A DNA stretch of 64,000 nt from Mycobacterium asiaticum (lineage in GTDB: Bacteria; Actinomycetota; Actinomycetes; Mycobacteriales; Mycobacteriaceae), in assembly GCF_001668675.1 (NCBI RefSeq), contig NZ_LZKQ01000331.1:1-64000 (forward strand), written 5' to 3'. Positions 33,654-41,179 of this stretch are shown here, piece after piece (position 1 is the stretch's first letter; every line of letters begins with the position of its first letter). The notes under the pieces are model-generated. The model did not search any database. It saw only the letters and a program-made list of their open reading frames with translations, and was not told the origin of the DNA. Made by a program: the position numbers and the translations under genes.

Positions 33654-33673
33654 CCAGCGCGTTAGGCATCTAG
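33560..33673 (+). pseudogene. Displaced 3' end of integrase gene with catalytic tyrosine
   Basis: The frame reads ADLLGHASISITGDIYGHTS and on to ...LTSALGI with a stop at 33671-33673. LLGH and DIYGHTSD are the conserved His and catalytic Tyr boxes missing from the integrase at 31695-32771. There is no start codon of its own. Joined to the integrase it would give a ~379-residue protein, the normal length. Confidence 0.88.
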
Positions 33674-33700
33674 TTTGCTGGCGTGGCCTCACCGATAGCC

Positions 33701-33712
33701 GGTTTGGGTACC
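33701..33712 (+). repeat. GGTTTGGGTACC repeat, candidate arm site at right island end
   Basis: This 12-mer is identical to 11949-11960 near the left end and in the same orientation. It lies between the displaced integrase end and the tRNA. Confidence 0.5.
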
Positions 33713-33764
33713 GCGCGGTGGTATTGCCCTTACCGTAATAGCGTCAATAATCGTGTTCGTCCTG

Positions 33765-33811
33765 GTGGAGCTAAGGGGACTCGAACCCCTGACCCCCACA
33801 CTGCCAGTGTG
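33765..33811 (-). repeat. Island right attachment site within tRNA-Ala
   Basis: Positions 33765-33804 repeat 11801-11840 exactly. The copy forms the 3' half of the intact tRNA, so the tRNA remained functional after integration. Confidence 0.9.
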
Positions 33812-33838
33812 GTGCGCTACCAGCTGCGCCATAGCCCC
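33766..33838 (-). tRNA. tRNA-Ala (GGC)
   Basis: This 73-nt cloverleaf begins GGGGCTATGGCGCAGC and has acceptor pairing GGGGCTA/TAGCTCC, T loop TTCGAGT, and anticodon loop CTGGCAG with anticodon GGC. CCA is not encoded. It is the island's integration target. Confidence 0.95.
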
Positions 33839-33891
33839 AAGTCGTGCCAATCGAAGCTACACCACCTGCATCCGTCCTTCAAAACCGCTGG

Positions 33892-35151
33892 TCAGTCATC
33901 CGCGTCGGCCGCCGAAGAAGGCGACAAGCCAGAGCTGGAAGCACCAACCAGTCGGGTCTCCGGCCCCAGCACCCAACCGACGGCGGCGACCAGCAGCACA
34001 ATCCCGCTGATCACAAAGCTCCACGCGTAACTGATGTGCCCGGCGACCCAACCGACCGTGGTGGCACCGACGATCGCACCCAGATCGTGCACCATCTGCA
34101 CCATCGCCACCGGGGCGCCGGCACGAGCTTCGCTGCCCAGGATGTCGGCGACCGCGGCCTGCATCGGCGACATGTAGACGCCGGCCGTTGCCCCGCCGAC
34201 AAAGGCCGCCGCCAGAAACCACGGCAGCGACGTGGCGAAGCCGAGCCAGATTGTCGCCAGACCGGAGGCAGCGAGGCCGACGATCAGCAACGTGCGCCGC
34301 CCCATCCGATCGGACAGGTTGCCACTGGGGATGACGGCCAGCGCGTTGCCCGCCGCGAACATCCCCAGCACGAGACCGATGGTGCCGACGCTTCGGCCCA
34401 TGACGTCGGTGACGAACAGCGGGACGAGTGCGACACGGAGGCCGAATGCCGTCCAACCCGTCGCCAGGTTCGCCAACAATGCCGCCCAGTAGGCGCGGAC
34501 CCGCAACGCCTGGCGCATGGTCACCGTCGATCGCGTCGGTGGTCCGGATGCCGTCAGCTGCGAATTCCGCAAGCTGTAGATGAGCGCCACCGCGACCCCG
34601 AGCAGCGCGCCGCCGTAAACCACGAAGGGGGCAGCCACTCCCCATCGCGCAACCAGGCCGCCCACCGCGGGCCCACCGACCGCGCCCACCATGAAGGAAG
34701 TGGTGAACAGACCCGCGACCCGTCCCCGCGCGTCGGGCGGGCTGATGTGGATCAACAATCCAAATGCCGAAATGAAGAACATCGTCGAGCCGATACCGCT
34801 GATCAACCGGAACACCAGCAATTGCCAGTAGGTGTGGGCGAACGGGCACGCGGCGGTGGAGAGCGCCACGATCAGCACGCCGGCGATGTAGATCCGCCGC
34901 TCGCCCAGCCGCTGCACCAATACACCGCTGGGCGGGGCGAAACACATCCGGCTCAGTGAGACCGCGGTGACCAGAAACGTCACCGCGTCAATGCTCACTC
35001 CGAAAGTTCGCGCAAGGGAAGGCATCACCGGCGAAATGACGCCGTAGCCCAGCGCGACAATGACGTTCGCCCAACTGAGGATCCAGGCTTCGCGCGGCAA
35101 CCGGGCGGGCCCAGGACCCCTGGCGCACGGGAGTCGCAGGGAAACGGTCAC
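33892..35151 (-). CDS. Major facilitator superfamily transporter
   Basis: This 419-residue protein has about 12 hydrophobic segments in two halves. It has the MFS loop motif GVLVQRLGERR after helix 2, and NLSDRMGRR at the matching position of the second half. Such transporters export or import small molecules using ion gradients; the substrate is unknown. Its start overlaps the stop of the phosphoglucomutase gene by 4 bp (ATGA-type), so the two are translationally coupled. It is the first chromosomal gene beyond the tRNA. Confidence 0.88.
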   Translation of the reverse strand: MTVSLRLPCARGPGPARLPREAWILSWANVIVALGYGVISPVMPSLARTFGVSIDAVTFLVTAVSLSRMCFAPPSGVLVQRLGERRIYIAGVLIVALSTAACPFAHTYWQLLVFRLISGIGSTMFFISAFGLLIHISPPDARGRVAGLFTTSFMVGAVGGPAVGGLVARWGVAAPFVVYGGALLGVAVALIYSLRNSQLTASGPPTRSTVTMRQALRVRAYWAALLANLATGWTAFGLRVALVPLFVTDVMGRSVGTIGLVLGMFAAGNALAVIPSGNLSDRMGRRTLLIVGLAASGLATIWLGFATSLPWFLAAAFVGGATAGVYMSPMQAAVADILGSEARAGAPVAMVQMVHDLGAIVGATTVGWVAGHISYAWSFVISGIVLLVAAVGWVLGPETRLVGASSSGLSPSSAADADD

Positions 35152-36773
35152 CCAATGACTTTATTGACCACCTCTCGAGCGGTTTCCTGCACCTCCGTCA
35201 AATGCTCGGGCCCGAGGAAGGATTCGGCGTAAATCTTGTACACATCCTCGGTGCCCGACGGCCGTGCCGCGAACCAGGCGTTGGCGGTGGTCACCTTCAG
35301 CCCGCCCAGCGGGGCACCGTTACCCGGCGCGTTGGTCAGCTTCGCCGTGATCGGCTCCCCCGCCAGCTCGGTGGCCGTCACCTGCTCGGCTGAGAGCCGA
35401 GCCAACCGGGACTTCTGCTCCCGGTCGGCCGGCGCGTCGACCCGGGCATACACCGGGGCGCCGTATTCGGCCGCCAGTTCCGCGTACCGCTGCGACGGCG
35501 TGCGGCCGGTCACCGCCAAGATCTCCGATGCCAGCAGTGCCAGGATGATGCCGTCCTTGTCGGTGGTCCACACCGACCCGTCCCGCCGCAGGAACGACGC
35601 GCCCGCGGACTCCTCGCCGCCGAACCCGATGGTCCCGCCGATCAGCCCTTCGACGAACCACTTGAATCCGACCGGCACCTCGATCAGCTGACGGCCGATA
35701 CCGCCCACCACCCGGTCGATGATCGACGAACTCACCGCCGTCTTGCCGACGGCGATCCCGTCCGGCCACGCGGGCCGATGGGTGTAGAGGTAGTCGATCG
35801 CCACCGCCAGATAGTGGTTCGGGTTCAGCAGCCCCTCATCGGGCGTGACGATCCCGTGCCGGTCGGAGTCGGCGTCGTTGCCGGTGGCGATCTGGTAGCG
35901 ATCCCGGTTAGCAATCAGCGACGCCATGGCATCCGGTGAGCTGCAGTCCATCCGGATCTTGCCGTCGTGGTCCAGCGTCATGAACCGCCACGTCGCGTCC
36001 ACCAGCGGATTGACGACGGTCAGATCCAGGAAGTGCCGCGAGGCGATCTCCGCCCAGTAATCCACGCTGGCCCCGCCGAGCGGGTCGGCGCCGATGCGCA
36101 CCCCCGCCTCGCGTATCGCGGCGATGTCCACCACGTTAGGCAGGTCCTCGACGTAGGCACCTAGATAATCGTGGCGCTGCACGGAACTCAGTACCCGTGC
36201 CCACGGAACCCGGCGCACCGCGGACATATCATGCAGAATCTCGTTGGCGCGCTTGGCAATTGCCCCTGTGGCGTCGCTGTCGGCCGGACCGCCGTGCGGC
36301 GGGTTGTACTTGAAGCCGCCGTCGGGCGGCGGGTTGTGCGACGGCGTGACCACGATCCCGTCGGCCAAGCCCTCGGTGCGACCGCGGTTGTAGGTCAGGA
36401 TCGCATGGCTGATCGCCGGCGTCGGCGTATACCGATCGGCGGCGTCGATGAAGGCAACGACGTCGTTGGCAGCCAGTACCTCCAGCGCCGACACCCATGC
36501 GGGCTCCGAAAGCCCGTGCGTGTCACGGCCGATGAACAACGGGCCGGTAGTGCCCTGGGCGGCTCGATATTCAACGATCGCCTGGGTGATCGCCAGGATG
36601 TGCGCCTCGTTGAACGCCCCGTTCAGCGCCGAACCGCGATGTCCCGACGTGCCGAACACGACCTGCTGCGCCACGTCGTCGGGGTCTGGCTCAACGGTGT
36701 AGTACGCCGTCACCAGGTGGGGCAGGTCGACAAGGTCTGCGGGCTGAGCCGGCTGACCGGCGCGCGGGTTGGC
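35148..36773 (-). CDS. pgm: Phosphoglucomutase, alpha-D-glucose-specific
   Basis: This ~541-residue phosphohexomutase has the phosphoserine loop [16 protein letters not shown], the metal-binding [10 protein letters not shown], the sugar-binding GFGGEESAG and the phosphate-binding [12 protein letters not shown]. It interconverts glucose-1-phosphate and glucose-6-phosphate, feeding glycogen, trehalose and cell-wall sugar synthesis. Length matches the bacterial Pgm family. ATG 36773 was chosen since the sequence from [18 protein letters not shown] fits family starts. Confidence 0.95.
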   Translation of the reverse strand, partial: ANPRAGQPAQPADLVDLPHLVTAYYTVEPDPDDVAQQVVFGTSGHRGSALNGAFNEAHILAITQAIVEYRAAQGTTGPLFIGRDTHGLSEPAWVSALEVLAANDVVAFIDAADRYTPTPAISHAILTYNRGRTEGLADGIVVTPSHNPPPDGGFKYNPPHGGPADSDATGAIAKRANEILHDMSAVRRVPWARVLSSVQRHDYLGAYVEDLPNVVDIAAIREAGVRIGADPLGGASVDYWAEIASRHFLDLTVVNPLVDATWRFMTLDHDGKIRMDCSSPDAMASLIANRDRYQIATGNDADSDRHGIVTPDEGLLNPNHYLAVAIDYLYTHRPAWPDGIAVGKTAVSSSIIDRVVGGIGRQLIEVPVGFKWFVEGLIGGTIGFGGEESAGASFLRRDGSVWTTDKDGIILALLASEILAVTGRTPSQRYAELAAEYGAPVYARVDAPADREQKSRLARLSAEQVTATELAGEPITAKLTNAPGNGAPLGGLKVTTANAWFAARPSGTEDVYKIYAESFLGPEHLTEVQETAREVVNKVIG

Positions 36774-36855
36774 CATGGTTACCAATTCTGCCCACATCCC
36801 CCGACCCCGTCTTAGGCTGCTAGGCGCACGGTTGGCACACGGGAGGGAAATACCA

Positions 36856-37251
36856 GTGGCGCGCCCGGACTATCGAGAGCTTGCAGCGATTTTCGCCGGC
36901 GGCGCGCTGGGCTCGTTGGCCAGAGCCGGGCTGGCCACCCTCGCCGGTCCCGATCCGGCACGCTGGCCCTGGCCTACGTTCGTCGTCAACATCGTCGGCG
37001 CCTTCCTGCTCGGGTACTTCACCACCCGACTGCTGGAACGCTTGCCACTGTCCAGCTATCGCCGTCCGCTGCTGGGCACCGGGTTGTGCGGCGGGCTGAC
37101 CACGTTCTCCACCATGCAGGTCGAGACGGTCCGGATGATCGAGCACGGCCATTGGGTGCTGGCCACCAGCTACACGCTCGTCAGCATCGCGCTGGGCCTG
37201 TTGGCGGTGTACCTGGCCACGGCCCTGGTCCGCCGAGTGCGTATCCGATGA
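36856..37251 (+). CDS. crcB: Fluoride channel CrcB/FluC, first copy
   Basis: This 131-residue protein has four hydrophobic helices. It contains [11 protein letters not shown] at the N-terminus, [14 protein letters not shown] with the conserved Asn, and [12 protein letters not shown], the FluC signature with the channel Phe and Ser/Thr. Start is GTG 36856 after GGGAGGGAAA. FluC proteins form dual-topology dimers, and genes in tandem pairs often make heterodimers. It overlaps the second crcB gene by 4 bp. No fluoride riboswitch was recognised upstream. Confidence 0.92.
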   Translation: MARPDYRELAAIFAGGALGSLARAGLATLAGPDPARWPWPTFVVNIVGAFLLGYFTTRLLERLPLSSYRRPLLGTGLCGGLTTFSTMQVETVRMIEHGHWVLATSYTLVSIALGLLAVYLATALVRRVRIR

Positions 37252-37616
37252 CGACCGTTCTGGTCTGGCTGGGCGTCATGGTCATCGGCGGCGTCGGATC
37301 GGTGGCGCGGTTTCTGGTGGACCGGTCCGTCGCCCGCCGGGTCGGCCGCGGATTTCCGTTCGGCACGCTGACGGTCAACATCACCGGTGCCGCCCTGCTC
37401 GGGTTCCTCGCCACCCTCGCGCTGCCGAAGGACGTGGCCTTGCTGGCCGGCACCGCATTCGTCGGCGCGTACACCACATTTTCGACCTGGATGCTGGAAA
37501 CCCAACGCCTCAGCGAGGAACGGCAGCTGCTCGTGGCGTTCGCGAATATCGCCGTCAGCGTCGTCCTCGGGCTGGCCGCGGCGGTACTGGGTCAGCGGAT
37601 CGCGGGGCTGATATGA
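37248..37616 (+). CDS. crcB: Fluoride channel CrcB/FluC, second copy
   Basis: This is a 122-residue FluC paralogue with [26 protein letters not shown] and [15 protein letters not shown]. Its ATG overlaps the preceding stop (ATGA) and its own end overlaps the DUF190 gene the same way. The two copies probably insert in opposite orientation and form one heterodimeric fluoride exporter in the membrane. Confidence 0.92.
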   Translation: MTTVLVWLGVMVIGGVGSVARFLVDRSVARRVGRGFPFGTLTVNITGAALLGFLATLALPKDVALLAGTAFVGAYTTFSTWMLETQRLSEERQLLVAFANIAVSVVLGLAAAVLGQRIAGLI

Positions 37617-38710
37617 GCGAACAGAGCCTGAAGCTGACCGCATACTTTGGCGAGCGGCAACGCGCCGTCAGCGAACCCAGGCGTTTTCTGGCCGACGGGA
37701 TGCTGGACCTGTTCGGTGCCCGCGGAGTGGCCACCAGCGTCATGCTGCGCGGGATCGCCAGCTTCGGCCCCAAGGGCGATCTGCGCACCGATCAGTCGCT
37801 CAGCCTGTCCGAAGACCCGCCGGTCACCATCGCGGCGGTCGACGTCGAATCCAAGATCCGTCCCCTGGTCGACGAGGTCGCGGCGATGACCGGTCGCGGC
37901 ATGGTGACACTGGAACGAGCGCGATTGATCACCCGCGACAGCGGTACCGACGCCCTCAGCGAGATCGACAGCCGGACCGGGGACGCCGCCAAGCTCACCA
38001 TCTACGTCGGCCGCCAGGTGCGCATCGCCGGCAAGCCCGCCCACTACACGATCTGCGAACTGCTGCATCGGCATTCATTCGCCGGTGCCACAGTGCTTCT
38101 CGGGGTCGACGGCACCGCATACGGTCAGCGCCAGCGGGCCCGCTTCTTCGGCCGCAACGTCAATGTCCCCCAGATGATTATCGCCGTCGGGTTGCCTGCG
38201 CAGGTGTCGGCCGCGGCCGCCGAACTGGCCCGGATGCTGCCGAACCCGTTGCTGACCGTCGAACGGGTGCGGCTGTGCAAACGCGACGGTGAGTTGTTCG
38301 CTCGCCCCCAGGAGTTGCCGGCCGCCGACAGCCAGGGCCGCACGCTGTGGCAGAAGCTGATGGTGCACACCGCCGAAGTCGGTCACGAGGAGACCCAACC
38401 GATCCACCGCGCGATAGTGCACCGGCTGATGCAGTCCCAGACGGCTCGCGGCGCCACCGTGCTGCGCGGCATCTGGGGTTTTCACGGTGACCATGAACCG
38501 CACGGCGACAAGCTTTTTCAGCTCACCCGCAAGGTACCGCTGGCCACCATCATCGTCGACACACCACAGGCCGTCGCCCGCAGTTTCACCGTGGTCGACG
38601 AGCTGACGGCCCACCACGGATTGGTCACCAGCGAAATGGTTCCCGCCGCCATATCGCTGGACGGCGCCCAACGCAGCGCCGAAACACCGCTTGCCGAATA
38701 CGATTACTGA
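37613..38710 (+). CDS. Triple-DUF190 protein linked to crcB pair
   Basis: The 365 residues read as three DUF190 units: ~5-107 (KLTAYFGER), ~125-225 (KLTIYVGRQ) and ~245-345 (KLMVHTAEV). Each has an ATVLRG/ATVLLG-type core near its middle. DUF190 is a PII-like fold often encoded with crcB, and most members have one unit. The ATGA overlap with crcB indicates co-translation. A sensor or modulator of the channel is plausible but unproven. Confidence 0.8.
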   Translation: MSEQSLKLTAYFGERQRAVSEPRRFLADGMLDLFGARGVATSVMLRGIASFGPKGDLRTDQSLSLSEDPPVTIAAVDVESKIRPLVDEVAAMTGRGMVTLERARLITRDSGTDALSEIDSRTGDAAKLTIYVGRQVRIAGKPAHYTICELLHRHSFAGATVLLGVDGTAYGQRQRARFFGRNVNVPQMIIAVGLPAQVSAAAAELARMLPNPLLTVERVRLCKRDGELFARPQELPAADSQGRTLWQKLMVHTAEVGHEETQPIHRAIVHRLMQSQTARGATVLRGIWGFHGDHEPHGDKLFQLTRKVPLATIIVDTPQAVARSFTVVDELTAHHGLVTSEMVPAAISLDGAQRSAETPLAEYDY

Positions 38711-38841
38711 ACTGCTTACCTGGTCCAAAGACCGCGGCCTGAAGCAGCGCGAGCCGAACCTGGATGCGTTTTTCGGCTCGGGGTTTCGCAGCCAGGTTCG
38801 ACCCGCGGGCTTGCGGGGACGTAACGCGACGAGCGGGCGAG

Positions 38842-39198
38842 TCAGCGACGCCCGAGCAGTTTCGCCAACACGGCCGCATGACTGATGTCGACCTCACGGG
38901 TCGAGGTGACCAGTGTGACCGCACCGCGCTTGGCCATGTCCCGCAGTTCGTCCAGGGCCGGACTGTCAGCAAGCTCCGCCTCGTAACGCGCCGCGAACTC
39001 GTCGAACAGCTCAGGCTGGTGGTGGTACCAGTCCCGCAGCTCCTTCGACGGTGCCACGTCCTTACACCAGATGCCCACTCGCGGATCGTCCTTGCGGACC
39101 CCGCGTGGCCAGATGCGGTCCACCAGCACCCGCTGCCCCTCGTCGGGATCCGGCTCGTCGTAGATTCGAGCCAGCCGAACTTCACGCTTGGAACTCAT
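38842..39198 (-). CDS. DUF488 family protein
   Basis: This 118-residue protein has the DUF488 pattern: VRLARIYD, RVLVDRIWPRGVRK, APSKELRDWYHH and AVTLVTSTRE. ATG 39198 is the natural start; the longer reading is not family-like. The family is widespread and its function is not established. It lies convergent to the DUF190 gene with 131 bp between. Confidence 0.85.
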   Translation of the reverse strand: MSSKREVRLARIYDEPDPDEGQRVLVDRIWPRGVRKDDPRVGIWCKDVAPSKELRDWYHHQPELFDEFAARYEAELADSPALDELRDMAKRGAVTLVTSTREVDISHAAVLAKLLGRR

Positions 39199-39274
39199 TG
39201 CAGCACAGTAACTCTGGGCTTCATCGTCCGCCTCCTCGACGACATTCCTGCCAGCAGACGTTACGCCGGGTTTA

Positions 39275-40192
39275 TCAGTAGTGGTAGGTGTCCGACGGGG
39301 CCGGCGAGTGCACCTGCTCGTCTTCGAACTCCGAGGCCTCGATGCCGTACGCGCGTGCCAGATCCAGGATTTTGGTGGCACGGGCGATGCGCGGCAGGTC
39401 CGACCCGTTGCGGATCTCGCCGCCGTCCCGCTCGAACTCGGCGAAAAACTCTTTGGCCCAACCGATCTCTTCCTGGGACGGCGACAGGCCCTCGTTGACC
39501 ACCGCGCACTGATCCGGCGACAGACAGATCTTGCCGGTCATGCCGAACTCCACGGACACCGCCGTCGCCTCGATGAGCTTCAGCGGGTTTGAACCGATGG
39601 TCGGCCCGTCGATGGCACTGGCCAGGCCCGCGGCCTTGGCGGCGATGGTGAACCGGGACCGCGCATACGCCAGGGTGGTCGGGTCTTCACCGAACCCGGT
39701 GTCGCGGCGGAAGTCGCCGATGCCGAACGCCAGCCGGAAGGTGCCCTTGGCCGCCGCGATCTCGGTGATGCGCTCCAGCCCGCGGGCGGTTTCGACCAGC
39801 GCCACGATCGGCACGTTGGGTAGCCGCTTGGCGGTCTCGGTGACGTGATCGACGGATTCGACCATCGCCAGCATGACCCCGCCCACCGGTGTGTCGGCCA
39901 GCTTCGCGAGGTCCTCGGCCCACCACGGCGTCCCGAAGCCGTTGACCCGCACCCAGTCGTTGTTGTCCGCGGAGAGCCAGCGCACCACGTTGTCGCGGGC
40001 GGTCACTTTGTCTTTCGGGGCCACCGCGTCCTCGATGTCGAAGACGACGATGTCGGCGCGAGACTGGGACGCGGCCTCGAACCGGTCGGCATGGGCGCCA
40101 TTGACCAGCAGCCAGCTCCGGGCCAAGACCGGATCGAGGCGTGAGCCGATGTCGGCGGGATCCGTCGCGTCGTAGTTGGCGTGGTCATACAT
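39275..40192 (-). CDS. HpcH/HpaI (CitE-like) CoA ester lyase
   Basis: This 305-residue TIM-barrel protein of the CitE/malyl-CoA lyase group has the substrate Arg region (VNGAHADRFEAA), FDIEDAVAPKDK with acidic metal ligands, RVNGFGTPW, VALVETARGL with the metal-binding Glu, and FGIGDFRRDTG with the metal-binding Asp. Such enzymes cleave or form malyl-, citramalyl- or related CoA esters. It stands alone here, so the physiological substrate is open. Confidence 0.85.
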   Translation of the reverse strand: MYDHANYDATDPADIGSRLDPVLARSWLLVNGAHADRFEAASQSRADIVVFDIEDAVAPKDKVTARDNVVRWLSADNNDWVRVNGFGTPWWAEDLAKLADTPVGGVMLAMVESVDHVTETAKRLPNVPIVALVETARGLERITEIAAAKGTFRLAFGIGDFRRDTGFGEDPTTLAYARSRFTIAAKAAGLASAIDGPTIGSNPLKLIEATAVSVEFGMTGKICLSPDQCAVVNEGLSPSQEEIGWAKEFFAEFERDGGEIRNGSDLPRIARATKILDLARAYGIEASEFEDEQVHSPAPSDTYHY

Positions 40193-40257
40193 TGCGTGGT
40201 CGGCCGCCTCTGCATTCCGGTCGTGTCGAGCGTGTCGTCACTAACCGTAGCGGCAGG

Positions 40258-40632
40258 TCAACCGACCAGGGCACCGGCCAGATCCAGCGGTTCCACCTCG
40301 ACACCCGCCAGATCCGCGTTGAAGTCCGGCCCCAGCAGGTGCCCGGCCTCGTGCATCTGGAGCAGCGGTCCGCTGGTGAACGTCGCGAGGTCCATCGACA
40401 CGGGCGTCATGTCCTCCCACGGCCCGGTGGCGTGCCGCCCCGCATAGGCCGCGGCCGAGAAGATCAGGTGCACGATGACCGGTTCACCATCGTGCGTCAA
40501 GTAGTCGTTCGACTCCACCCAGGCGCCACGCAGGTCGGGATCGACCAGCAGCCATACCTCGTTTTCGGCTCGCACGCGAGCCACAAAGCGCTGGTAACGG
40601 GCGTGCAGGTCAGCTTGAAGATGTAAAGGCAT
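40258..40632 (-). CDS. Hypothetical protein, possibly DUF2750-like
   Basis: From ATG 40632 the protein has 124 residues, with RYQRFVARVRAENEVWLLVDP near the N-terminus, LIFSAAAYAGRH in the middle and an acidic, Leu-rich end. The first part recalls DUF2750, but I am not sure. The reading continues open upstream on the same strand, but that part is antisense to the SRPBCC gene and has no family pattern. Confidence 0.6.
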   Translation of the reverse strand: MPLHLQADLHARYQRFVARVRAENEVWLLVDPDLRGAWVESNDYLTHDGEPVIVHLIFSAAAYAGRHATGPWEDMTPVSMDLATFTSGPLLQMHEAGHLLGPDFNADLAGVEVEPLDLAGALVG

Positions 40633-40729
40633 GCCGCAGCTTACCAATAGAAACAGTTGACTATGCAAACTGTACGACGAATGTCGTGAATCGCCCACGA
40701 GGTGTGGGCGAAGGTGGTTGGATGGCCGC

Positions 40730-41179
40730 GTGGCAAACATCACCCGAAGTCGGACGGTGACGGCCCCACAGCAGGCGATCTGGGACATCCTGGCCGACTT
40801 CGGCGGCCTCAGTTCTTGGATGGACAGCGTCGACCATTCGTGCGTGTTGCGCCCCGGCCCCGACGGCGATCCCGTCGGCACCACCCGACGCGTGCAGATG
40901 GGCGGCAACGTGCTGGTGGAGACCATCACCGAATTCGAGCCGCCCACCACGCTGGCCTATGACATCGAGGGGTTGCCGACCCGGTTGGGGAAGATGGCCA
41001 ATCGCTGGACGCTGCAACCCGCGGGCGCAGCAACCGTGGTGACCCTGACGAGCACGCTCAAGATCGGTAACCGCCCGCCGGCCCACCTGGCCGAACGGGT
41101 GTTGCTGCGCTTCATGGCCAGGCAGTCCGACGCGCTGCTGGCCGGACTCGCCCATCGATTGGAGACCACGCATGTCTGA
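40730..41179 (+). CDS. SRPBCC family protein upstream of sulfatase
   Basis: This ~149-residue SRPBCC/polyketide-cyclase-like protein has RTVTAPQQAIWDILADFGGLSSW at its N-terminus (divided by the fold's first helix), FEPPTTLAYDI in the middle and an amphipathic C-terminal helix. GTG 40730 is the likely start. It overlaps the sulfatase start by 8 bp, so the genes are translationally coupled. A lipophilic ligand handed to or from the sulfatase is a speculation. Confidence 0.78.
   Translation: MANITRSRTVTAPQQAIWDILADFGGLSSWMDSVDHSCVLRPGPDGDPVGTTRRVQMGGNVLVETITEFEPPTTLAYDIEGLPTRLGKMANRWTLQPAGAATVVTLTSTLKIGNRPPAHLAERVLLRFMARQSDALLAGLAHRLETTHV

Larger units (their letters stand above)
11801..33804. 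mobile_element. tRNA-Ala-integrated genomic island (~22 kb)
   Basis: A 40-bp perfect direct repeat (11801-11840 and 33765-33804) bounds the segment. The right copy is the 3' half of an intact tRNA-Ala gene; the left copy is only the 3' half. Int, xis and primase-like genes lie next to the intact tRNA, the standard arrangement for tyrosine-integrase elements in tRNA 3' ends. Cargo is P450s, a Baeyer-Villiger monooxygenase, another flavoprotein, an SDR, regulators and a membrane protein. No phage structural genes and no conjugation (FtsK/Tra) genes are visible. The element looks partly decayed, with an IS30 insertion, several gene fragments and a rearranged integrase. Confidence 0.88.

Noticed and set aside
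11801-33838. Prophage
   Set aside because: Integrase, excisionase and primase are compatible with a phage, but no capsid, terminase, portal, tail or lysis gene is visible.
36774-36855. Possible fluoride riboswitch before crcB
   Set aside because: I could not find the conserved fluoride-aptamer pattern or its pseudoknot in the short leader.
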